This document shows positions 35,901 to 46,181 of a stretch of 64,000 nucleotides of DNA, one piece after another. A program made the position numbers and the translations under genes. Each line of letters starts with the position of its first letter. Positions within the stretch are counted from its first letter, which is position 1. Location of the stretch: positions 372,001-436,000 of the forward strand of contig WOFQ01000017.1 in assembly GCA_012184525.1 (NCBI GenBank). Reading direction: 5' to 3'. A model generated the notes under the pieces. That model saw only the letters and a program-made list of their open reading frames with translations. It was not told the origin of the DNA and searched no databases. Source of the DNA: Xenoacremonium recifei. Its lineage: Eukaryota > Ascomycota > Sordariomycetes > Hypocreales > Nectriaceae.

Positions 35901-37966
35901 GGCAACACACGAACGTTTTTAACCTCTTTTTTAACCCAAAGTTACTCCGTATAGTTTAAAAATCTTCTAGAGAAGCTATTTCCCAATTTTCTCTTTACCT
36001 GGCTTCTCCCCCGCGATGGTCCCACGGGGTTTCCGTTGAAAACGCCGGAGTGTAGGGTAAGCTAAGGAACTGGATCTCCGCCGCCGACAAAGATGGATCC
36101 AACCGACGGACGGAGTGACCTTTGCCGCCGGCTTTCCTCGGTCTCCCGCGTGGAGATGGAAAGAATCACTCCGGCAGCGGGATGCTCTCCTCAATTGCTA
36201 AGCATCCGTCTGGGGGTTCCGGGGTGACTGAGAGATCCTGGCATTGTGCGGAGGGTTATCGGCGCCGATTCGGCACTAGACTATTACTTATTCCCGCCAG
36301 TCAGCTTACCAACGGATGTCGGCATTGTCCGACAAAATGAACCTGGAGGTAAAAGCTCAATGATTCGGGGGTACGGCAAAATCAACCTGTTCTCGACTCC
36401 CATGTCATGCAGATATCTCATGACTTGCGCGTTGTCCCATCTCGCTGTCCAAAGCTGAGTGAATCCTTCGTGGTCTGGCCGCGGTCTGGTACCGTTATGA
36501 CTCGGGTTCCAGCGGGGAGGCGGACAGTGAGAATGGCATGGCGATGGATGTAACTTTACGCTTGACAACACGCTTTTTTCCTGGCCCCCACAACGGGTAC
36601 GACTCAGGCATTGTCTGGTTGAGCCACCCGGGCCGCTCACGAGTCAAGAGAAGCTTGTTGTTGTGTGGCTGCCCGGTTACCAACGACGTCGAAGAACTGC
36701 CCGCCGAAGTACCCGATGAATCGCACTCCCCAAATGTCCGGACAATTCTTTATGCACGTCGGGAGAGCCCGAATGCCCAGTGATGGTACCGGAGGAATGA
36801 GGAATTCGCTATCGGGTCTAGTGCGAACCACGTGGAATAAGCGGCGCACTGTGGCCTGACAGGGGGAATCTGACAATTCCATTGATCATTCTGCGAACAG
36901 ACAGGCTGGAGCCGAGGAGTAAAACATGGTCGGCCAGGTCCACGCGAAGTCCACGCGTGTCTCAATTCATGTCGCTGACGGAGAAGCTTTCCTCTTCAAG
37001 CCCCATCGCGTGGCCGCTTGCGGTTGCGACCAGTGCCTATCTGGGCGGCAAATGGGAAAAAATCCGGCTTTGCCACCTGCCAGGGACGCCCACCCGGCAC
37101 TTTGGGACAGGAACGCGGCCTTTGACAGCGGATGGTCTCAGCCATGTCGGCACTAACAAAGGCCCTGAAGCCACTGTCTCGAGAAGTTCGAGCCACCGCA
37201 GAGGGTGTTCGTCGGTACGTCATTCCTCAGTGACGTTGCGCGCCTGTGTGAGCACGGATTCCTGTTATGTCTCGCTGGGCTAGCCTCTCGCGGGAGTTAG
37301 ACGCCGTTGTCGCTCGAGTCACGCCCTCAACTATCGCGGACTCAGACCCGGTGGGCGGCGCTAACGGGTGAGGCCCATCGTCTTCACTGCGTTTTCAAGC
37401 CTGCGAGGAACGGAAAAACAGATAATTTTGTCTAGTGCTCTCACAAGTACCCTCACCGGCGGCTTCACGGCGTCCACAGCGTTCACGGCGTCAAGAGCCA
37501 CGCCCGGGGACTCGCGGCAGATGGCTAACTAGCCCTTTCCGTCACCCCTGATCCCTGGCCACCTCACGACGACTCCATGCTTCCTGGACTTGCATGCCAT
37601 CAGGCATCCTAATCTTCCTTTGGTATCTATCAACTTCGGCCGATGGCCCTGTGCTCCGGCGCGTGTGCGTGTCTTCGCCGGCCCAACATTTACAGTTGAC
37701 CCGGTCTGGCCCTCAGTCTGTTGTCGGTCCACCTATGAATGAGGCCGGTTGTTGATGCCGGTGCTTGAGAAGCCCCATAGGCATCTTCCGAAATTTTCCA
37801 CTGCCTGTTTATAGACAAGGCTCCTTTCGATGTGCTTGTATACGTAGTAGATAAGGGGTAGCTCTCCGGCTTGTCCACTTTCCCCTCTTGTGTTGGTGAC
37901 TGTTTCATCCCCACGCCTCTCCTTCTCGTGTAAATATTAGACAGTTGAGAGTTGGATCATATCAAC
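32965..37966. other. 5-kb gene-poor region with a composition change near 36 kb
   Basis: No gene is supported in this stretch. The first several hundred bases are the transporter's promoter side. Overlapping frames at about 33174-33835 run on both strands but show no domain. From about 33.8 to 36.0 kb the sequence is AT-richer with only short frames, and a short internal duplication of GAGCTTACTT occurs at about 34887 and 34907. From about 36.0 kb the sequence turns GC-richer and remains so up to the GH16 gene; this half is probably a long promoter and 5' leader plus untranslated sequence. Decayed mobile-element sequence in the AT-rich half is possible, but I see no terminal repeats or transposase motifs. 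Confidence 0.45.
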
Positions 37967-39468
37967 ATGTCACGACCAAACAGCAATAAGGGGAGCGTCA
38001 GTGGTTTCGACTTTGGCTTTGATCAGCCTGCTGTCCCGAGGCCAGGGTCGTTCTTCGAGCGATCCCTGAGTGTTCCGCATCTACCATCTCATGATGAACG
38101 CTTCAGCATGGGCATGACCAGTCCGCGTATGAGATTTAACAGGTTTCTCTCAGCAAGTCACTCCGTCCGCAGCGTGAGAACATACAATCCTCGTCCATAT
38201 TTTCGGTCTCGAAGAATCAAAAAGGGTACCATCGATCGCCCGGAGCTGAGAGAAAAGGACCCTCGAGCGAAGTGGATCACATTGATACCGCTTTTTGGTT
38301 TCTTTGTTGGCCTTGCAGCTATAGGACTACTATCGTGGACCGGGTATGCTTCTGTCAGCAACCATGTATATTGTGAAGTCTTTACCGACGACTTCTCCGG
38401 CGGGTTCAATTCCACGATTTGGACCAAGCACGTCGAGACAGGGGGATACAAGTAAGCCAATGGCAGGGAAAGACGAAATCTAGGGTCAAGACTGACACTG
38501 GCGATAGTAACGGCGAGTTCGAGATTACCACAGGTGGAGACGAGAACGTGTTTGTCCGCGATGGACAGCTTGTTATCAAACCGACGATCCAAAACGCCAG
38601 CTACATCGAACACACAAAGGTCGTAAACTTGACTGCCGATGGTACATGCACTTCAAATACACCTGAAGATTGCATTTTGACCGCGAACTTGACAGCAGGT
38701 GACATTGTTCAGCCTGTCAAGTCAGGCCGCATCAGCACCAAGAACTTCGCTGTCATCAGATATGGACGCATCGACATCACTGCGAAGCTCGCCGCCGGAG
38801 ACTGGCTGCTCTCGGAGGTCATGATGTTTCCAGCAGAGGATTACTATGGCGCCTGGCCTGCCTCGGGAGAGATTGACATTGGCATGGTCAGAGGTAATAA
38901 TTATACTTATGACAACGGCCGTGGCAACCAATTGCTCCAGAGCTCGTTGCACTGGGGACCCGATACGACTACGGATCGTTGGCAGACCACTACCGGTGCT
39001 CGTGATGCCTGGCACTCAGAATACCACGACCAGTTCCACACTTTCGGTCTTGAGTGGACTGAGAACTACCTCTTTACTTGGGTTGACAGCCGTTTGGCCC
39101 AGGTTACCTACGTCAAGTTTAATCACGACTTCTTCAAGCTTGGCGGTTTTGGTGCAACATATGAGAATGGATCAAGAATTTTAGATCCATGGGACGGGCC
39201 CGGGACAAGCCACGCCACGCCTTTCGACCGCCCGTTCTACTTGATCTTGGCAGTCTCGGTAGGCGGCACGTCGGGTTGGTTCCCGGATGGTGTTCAGAAC
39301 AAGCCGTGGGCTGACGCATCAGTGAACCCGAGAAAGGACTTTTGGGATGCGCGGGATCAATGGGGGCCGACCTGGTCCCAGAAGGGCCATGGCGAAATGA
39401 TTGTGAAGAAGGTTTCCATGTGGCAACAGTGTGATTCCGGCGCTACCGACCTTTCGGGATTTACTTGA
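37967..39468 (+). CDS. membrane-anchored GH16-fold glucanase-like/glucan-binding protein
   Basis: Type II membrane protein of 481 residues from two exons (37967-38451, 38508-39468). Residues 1-100 are a Ser/Arg/Pro-rich cytoplasmic tail, residues about 101-125 a hydrophobic segment (TLIPLFGFFVGLAAIGLL), and the rest an extracellular GH16 concanavalin-like domain beginning with FTDDFSGGFNSTIW. GH16 features include GRIDITAKLAAGDWLLSEVMMFP, WPASGEIDIGMVRGN, LHWGPD, FHTFGLEWTENYLFTWVD and RPFYLILAVSVGG. The active-site motif of GH16 is E-x-D-x-(x)-E; here the nucleophile Glu and the Asp are present but the acid/base Glu position reads Met (EIDIGM). It may therefore bind beta-glucan without cleaving it. 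The start at 37967 is the first ATG in frame. It precedes GH128 and GT2 genes on the same strand, suggesting a cell-wall glucan role. Confidence 0.9.
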
Positions 39469-40439
39469 GAGGGTGCTTTGTTATTAGATTGGGAGTCCAT
39501 TCAGCGCGAGCGTTATTGGAGTTTGGGCATGCATTTTGATCCTCGGACGCTCTTTCATGATCATTTCAAAATACCCTACCTAGAATAGATGGTAATGTTT
39601 ATTGTCTCACAAATGACGTCCCTTTTGCCTTGGTTCACAGTACGCCTCTGACGAAGGTGTAGGTTTGTGCTCAGGCGGGTGGCTGAAGCCCTCCCCCCTA
39701 ACCTGACTGACACCCCGGCGGCGCGGGTTTGACAAGACACGGCCAGGACTGTTCTGGAAAGTGGCGTCAAATGCCACGATGCGGGCCCAAGAGACCGGGA
39801 ATTGAGAAAGTCAAAAGCAGACGGTTCGTGTCGAACGGGTCGTCCCTCAGGGATCGCCTTTACCCGTTGTGGCCGACTCTGAGCCGCTCACATTCCGTTT
39901 GCAGAGCTAGACAGAATGGCCGTCCCTCCAATATTCCGAATCCCGGGCAGTAGGTGGGGGTGACCGGGGATGGCCTCACCTTAGCTTGACTAGGCCCAAC
40001 CTTTCCGCGTATCATACTGAAGACAGTATGGCCGGCGCTCGGTGACATGCTATAGCGGTTCGGCCGGCTCCTAATGATTTCGAGTCGTTCAGATCACATT
40101 CCGTTTGCATACATCCGCTTCAGAAACTCAACCTGACTCGAGTCGAGTCCTTGACCTGCTCCATATTTGACGAGCATTCTTCACTTTACATTCCAGGCAC
40201 CAGAGCTACTCATCAAAGAGACTTTTCCATCATGGCCTGGGGCAAATCGGCAGATGGCCTAGACCGAATGTTCAGTTCATGCCGCGAGTCTTCCTAGTCC
40301 GAACGCATGTTTTGCTTGTGCTACTGTTTGTCTGCCAAAAGCTAGCCGTAGTTCGGGGGTTTCTTGCCTTCATGAATATCTCCTGACGGTGTTGGGTTGA
40401 GGTTTACCAACGCCATTTTCTCTACCTTCAACTCTTGCG
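39469..40439. promoter_or_regulatory. upstream region of the GH128 gene with a 16-bp direct repeat
   Basis: About 970 bp without a gene. The 16-mer TCACATTCCGTTTGCA occurs at 39888-39903 and again at 40094-40109 in the same orientation, and the palindrome GACTCGAGTC lies at 40135-40144. These are candidate regulator sites for the GH128 gene that starts at 40440, but two copies alone could be coincidence or a small duplication. Confidence 0.4.
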
Positions 40440-41524
40440 ATGATATGCATATCGTTGCTGCTGGGCCTCTGGCCCGTGTTCGCTGCAGCTGCAAACATTA
40501 CAGAAGACTTCTATCCCTCTGACAAACGAGGGTTGATTTACATCCCCAACTCAAATTTCCCTGAAGATAACGACATATGGATTCGCAATGGGTCTGATTT
40601 GACGTGGTACTACAACTACAAGATGTACCCAAGTGCGGAGTATGAGAACTACACGGATTTCTCATTTGTCCCCATGCTATGGGGTGCACCCTCGAGCTTC
40701 AGCGACACAACCTTCCTCGAGAATGTCACGGCTCAGTTGGTGGAGGGCAGAAACGTGACCTATGTCATGGGTTTCAACGAACCTGACAACACCGCAGACA
40801 CCGGTGGAAGCGACATAGATCCTTCTGATGCAGCAAAGTATTGGAAGAAGCAAATGGAGCCCTTGCGTAAGTTGGGCGTCTCCCTGGGAGCCCCAGCTGT
40901 CACAGGAGGCATTTCTGGCTTTTACTGGTTGTCAAACTTCACAAAAGCATGCGATGGTGGCTGCACGTTCGATTTCATCCCTATCCATTGGTACGGGAGT
41001 TTCGATGGTATGGCCAGCCATATTGCAGATGTCCTGGCGATCTACCCAAACAAGAAGATTTGGGTCACCGAGTTTGCACTGGATGATGCGAGCCTCAATG
41101 ACACCCAGGAGTTTTTCCAGACGGCTGTTGAATATCTGGATCAGAACGAGTAAGTCGCAGCATGAGAACTCACCTGTCTTTGCGAAATCACTAACAAAAC
41201 TGGCACAGAAACGTTACTCATTATTCCTACTTTGGATCCTTCCGATCCTTCACGTCAAATGTCGGCATCAATGTTGCCATGCTGAATTCTTGGGGCAACC
41301 TGACCGACATCGGGAGCTGGTATCTCGGCGGCAATGCGACGGGAATCAAGCCAAGCAACGTCACAGTGAAGCCCTCTCACACGGCAGCTACAGCCACTGC
41401 GGCTACTTACACCGTACCGCCACTCGCAACGAAACTTTCGGCGGCAGAGTCTATTGCCACTCCGAGATTTCTAGGTTTGTTGGGTCTCGGGCTTCTGACC
41501 GCAAGCATATCGTATCTGGGATGA
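40440..41524 (+). CDS. secreted/GPI-anchored GH128 glucanase-like protein (Asl1-like)
   Basis: Glycoside hydrolase family 128 (Asl1-type) protein, a family of beta-1,3-glucanases and glucan-binding proteins. Two exons (40440-41149, 41209-41524) encode 341 residues. An N-terminal signal peptide is evident (ICISLLLGLWPVFAAAA). The catalytic domain carries the two expected glutamates: YVMGFNEPDN (acid/base) and IWVTEFAL (nucleophile), with FIPIHWYG between them. Several N-glycosylation sequons are present (for example NIT, NVT, NLT). A Ser/Thr/Ala-rich stretch and a hydrophobic C-terminus (FLGLLGLGLLTASISYL) look like a GPI-attachment signal, placing it at the cell surface. It sits between a GH16-fold protein and a GT2 enzyme on the same strand, which supports a cell-wall beta-glucan role. 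Confidence 0.92.
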
Positions 41525-42267
41525 TCACTCACATAATGGGATTGTTTATAAGAGATTTGCTGTATTTAGCGCATGTATAGAAACTCGGCATTCGAATTTG
41601 ACTCTGATACCCATAAAGATCTACGTACCGGAAGATCGCTATAAGACTTGTCTCATCTCGATGCGTGGTCCCATGTGCTGTGCATCACGATATTAACACC
41701 AGATATCCCTACGCCATGCCTTGAATAGAATATTCTTCGATTCCTTCTAAGACTGCGGCAATTTTAAGGAAAGTTTCGTCTGCATATATCAGCGTATTTC
41801 GTATCTTGACAGGCCATTCTGCCTCAGTCTCCTGAGTGTGTCGCCACGGCGACCCTTCAGGAATGCCATTCATTCCAGAGAGCCAGGGCCAAAGTGAAAG
41901 TCGTGCCATCTAGACTATTCTCCACCGTCATACTTTTGCCTTCCCTGCTTAGCAAGGTCTAGCTCAGGCCCAGACTAGACCAGACTACTGGAGTCCCCAG
42001 CAATTGGGGGTTCTTGGGCGCTTCGATCCCCAGCGCCACGAGGCCCTAGGCAACTGTTGCTAGCCTATCTCCCGGACGTTTTCAAACTTTGAATGGGAAG
42101 CCTTGCCTGTTCCGGACCCCAAATCGGGCGCAACGGAGGTTTCCATGATTCTGAGTTTCCCGCTCCCGCCATAGGTTAACCACAAGACCTCAACCAAGTG
42201 CATTGGCAGCCATGGGGGATTGATTGTTGAATCTTCACGATCTTCCTGCTTGATACCTGCAAACGCG
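41525..42267. other. intergenic upstream of the dynamin-GT2 gene
   Basis: About 740 bp. A 183-codon minus-strand frame at 42060-42611 overlaps the first exons of the plus-strand gene and is a shadow. The frame of the plus-strand gene is open back to 42220, but the first ATG is at 42268. No other gene was recognised. Confidence 0.5.
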
Positions 42268-45200
42268 ATGAGCAGGAGGACGGCCAGTTTGAGATCACCG
42301 GGCGTCAAGACGCCAGGTGTACGGACGCCGTCTGTAGCTGGTGAAGGGGATTTCCCTGGCAGATTGAATATCCATGAGGTCTTCAATCGGCTGCATGGAT
42401 TGACTTTGCGGGACACCTCAACTCTACCAAAGGTATGTGTCAAACAACTGATTATTCGTCCACGATACTGACCCGATACTGTCCAGATTGCCATCATCGG
42501 AGATAAAGCGAGCGGCAAGACATCCATATTTGAGGCATTGACCGGCTTGGCATTTCCAGCCTCGAAACGACCTTTGACAAACTTCGCGATCCACGTACAG
42601 TTCAAGCGCACGACGACGGGCGGACAGACGAATGTAAAAGCGCATATCCGGCCCGGGCCACAAGATAGCGAATATGATGCTGCAATTACGCATCTCGAAA
42701 ACTTCGAGGCGGTTCACGAAGGTCCATTTACTGGAGACGACTTCATCAAGATTGTGCACAAGGTATACATAACATCTTGACTCGAGGTAGCAATGTCTAA
42801 CACACCGTAGGCTGCGAACCACATGTTTCCATATGGCGACATAGATGTCATCGATGAGGACGGAGACGCTGATGAGGAACGCCAAATATCAGATAACGTC
42901 CTGGTCATTGAGATAGCGGGACCTGAAGTCCACAGCCTGAGCGTTATCGACTTTCCAGGATTTATGCACAGTATGTTCTGGTTATAGGTTGGCTCACTTA
43001 AACATGCAAATCTGACCAGTTACTAGATTCTGCACTCCACGATGCGCACGACATTGAAGCTATCAGAACATTGGTCATGGACTACATTAAAGACCCACGG
43101 TCTATCATATTGTGTGTCCTTTCCCATCATGCATTGCACTGAACAAATGAGCTAACATTTATCAGATCGGTCGTTGATGCGACGAACCAAATTGGTAACC
43201 AGGAGGCATTGGAATTTGCGCGAGCAGTCGATCCAGACGGCCAACGAACTATTGGAGTTTTGACCAAGTGTGATGTTGTTCAGCAAGGAGACGAAAATAG
43301 AGTGAGTCTCGTTCCGAACTTTACAGAAGTACATACTTACCTGTCCAGGTTCTGAGGATCGCTCGAAACAAGGACCATCATCTCAATCAGGGATGGTTTG
43401 CATTGAAAAACTGGTCAGTGCAAGAACGACTTGCGGGCTGTGACTTTCATCAACGAAACACAAGCGAGCTTGACTTCTTTTCTCAATCACCCTGGGACAA
43501 GCTGGCGCGCAGCCGGGTAGGGCTTGCTCCTCTGAAACATTTCCTTGGCGACATGGTCAACGCCATGCTTCAAGACAACATCGACATTCTGGTGCAGAAG
43601 ATTCAGACCATGACAGATTCAACTGCTCCGTCACGATTCGCAAGCATTGATACTCGACGAACATTTAGTATGGACACAAAAAGAACCATTGAAGAGAAGT
43701 ACAGTACTTTGGGTCAGATTCGTCCAGCATCACAGTCTGCTTCTAAGACGGATGACACAAGCAGCAATGAGAAAGACGAAAAAGATGAAAAGGACGAAAA
43801 GACTGAGAAAAGTGATTCAGAAGAATCAGACCTTGAAGCCGGACCAGTGAAGAAACGGCCAACGATGCTAATCAATGCTTGCACCGTCGCCTTGACGATA
43901 GCTCTGGTCCTGACTCTGGTTGGATTGGGTTGTCAGCAGCTGGCGCAGGAGATTGCGACTGACGGCAACTGGTACCGTCTCTTCCTGTTGCTAACGTCGC
44001 CATTGCAAGTCTTCGTTAGTCTGGTAAGTGATTTGATATTTCCACCTTAGTTTCATCGGAAGATGCAAAGCTAACGTATCCAACTCAAGTTCTTCTGTCA
44101 ATCTCTTATGAACACCATTGTCCAACTCCTGGGCCCCGTTGCTCAAATCAAGACAAACTCAAAGTTCTTCTCAGCAAAGACTGTGAAGCGCCTCAACATC
44201 AAGAATGGGCCCCTACCACACATCACTGTTCAATGTCCGGTTTACAAAGAAGGCCTTGAAGCCGTCATTGAACCTACCGTTCAGTCTGTGGAAGCCGCGA
44301 TCCGCAACTACGAATCCCACGGCGGGACGGCAAATATTTTCATGAACGACGATGGCATGCAGTTACTTGAGCCAGAAGAGGCCAAAGAGCGACGAGCGTA
44401 TTACGTGGAACACAACATCGGTTGGGTGGCTCGACCCAAGCATAACCCTAAGGGCGAAGGACTCCAAAAATTCATTCGTCGAGGCAAATTCAAGAAAGCA
44501 TCCAACATGAACTTCGCCCTCGGCATTAGCTTAAAGGTTGAGGACAAGCTTGTGGAAGTCGACCGCAGCGGTGTCTGGACCCAAGCCGAGGAAGAGGACG
44601 CCTATAACAGATGCCTGGCTGAGGTGCTCGAGGAAGAGCTTGGCCGAGCCTGGGCTGACGGCGACATTCGTATTGGCGACTACATCCTGATCATCGACTC
44701 TGACACACGTATTCCCGAGGAATGCATGATTGACGCTGTCAGCGAGCTTGAAGAATCTCCTCAAGTCGCGATCCTCCAATTTTCCTCTGGCGTCATGAAC
44801 GTCACAACCAGTTATTTCGAAACTGGCATCACCTTCTTCACCAATCTCATTTACACTGCTATCCGCTACGCCGTCGCCAACGGTGACGTATCTCCCTTTG
44901 TCGGTCACAACGCGTTTCTCCGCTGGTCTGCTCTGCAAGAAGTCAGTTTCCAAGAAGAAGACAACGCGCACGATGACGAAGGCCTGGCCCCTGGAGAGCC
45001 AGATCCAAACTCAACCACACCCTACGAAAGATTCTGGTCCGAATCTCATGTTTCCGAGGACTTCGATATCTCTCTCCGTCTCCAAACCATGGGCTACCAC
45101 ATCCGCCTAGGCGCCTACTGCGGCGACGGGTTCAAAGAGGGCGTTTCCCTCACAGTTTATGACGAACTCGCCCGATGGGAGAAGTATGCTTATGGCTGTA

Positions 45201-45886
45201 ATGAGTTGCTCTTCCACCCTATCAAGTTCTGGTGGAGGCGAGGCCCTTTCACCCCCTTATTTAAACGCTTTTTGTTCTCCAACATGCCCCTCGGCTCCAA
45301 AGTCACCATTATGGCCTACATCGGAACCTATTATGCTATCGGCTATGCCTGGATTGGTACTCTTCTGAACTACTTCCTTGTCGGTTGGATGAACGGCCAC
45401 TTGGATCATTTTTACATGAACAGTTGGCGTGTCTGGGTCGCACTGATTATTGTCTTCTCCGGCGCCGGCAATCTTGCACTGGCCATTGTCCGCTACCGCA
45501 GCGAAGACACTGGTCTCATCTATCAAATCTGGACCTGTTTTCGCTGGGTTCCTCTTCTCTTTGTCTTCCTTGGCGGTATCTCTATGCACGTCTGCCAAGC
45601 CCTTCTTTGTCATATGTTCTCGATCGAAATGGTCTGGGGCGCAACGGCTAAGGAGATCTCTGACACTTCATTCTTCATCGAAATGCCGATGATCGCCCGC
45701 CGCTTCAAATTCGTCTTTGTCTTCTGCATTGCCATGACGGCTATGATCCTCTGCGGCGTCTACGCTTTTCCTTACCTCTGGAGGATCAATCAGCTCATCG
45801 CTATTTTCCCTCTTGCATGCGTCGTCTTCAGTCACTTTTTCTTACCAGTGCTGCTGAACCCGGCGTTGATGAAATTCACCTACTAA
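42268..45886 (+). CDS. dynamin-type GTPase fused in frame to a membrane GT2 glycosyltransferase
   Basis: Seven exons (42268-42432, 42487-42762, 42811-42970, 43027-43111, 43166-43301, 43349-44023, 44090-45886) give one 1097-residue frame. Residues about 56-350 are a dynamin-type GTPase domain: P-loop GDKASGKTS (about 60-68), DFPG (194-197), TKCD (262-265), then FALKNW and FLGDM as in the start of the dynamin middle region. No GTPase effector domain follows. Residues about 365-445 are a charged linker with a KDE repeat. Residues about 445-475 are a membrane helix, followed by the GT2 domain: CPVYKEG (about 545), NDDGM (about 585), DSDTR (about 702), SEDFDISLRLQ (about 820), and several C-terminal membrane helices. 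No clean QxxRW is seen; WWRRGPF occupies that place. The GT2 part resembles fungal family-2 polysaccharide synthases of the group that includes Tft1. An independent GT2 gene starting at an ATG near 43609 is the alternative model. Confidence 0.85.
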
Positions 45887-46181
45887 ATGAAAATGTGGTG
45901 TACTATTATTTTATTTTGCTTGGGACATTCTGTTTGGCGTTCGGTGGAATGTAGGAATGGGACGGCAATATGGATAGACGGCCTAAAATGGTACATATAC
46001 ATATATAAGATACATCTATATACAATCTTGTATCCTATAGTCATTTTCCCATCTGTCGTGATTTCGTGGTCCCTTTAGTCTGCGCGTTTGGGTAATTCTT
46101 TCTTCTTACTCTTGAAATTTGACTTAATCTAGACTGTCCCTTTGTTCTTCTGGTCTGAATTTTCCGGTGAGTACATTCTTC

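Noticed and set aside
42060..42611. 183-codon minus-strand frame
   Set aside because: It overlaps exons of the dynamin-type GTPase, whose plus-strand frame carries clear GTPase motifs; the minus frame is a shadow.
44531..44971. 146-codon minus-strand frame within the GT2 gene
   Set aside because: It is antisense to the conserved glycosyltransferase domain, with no independent domain character.
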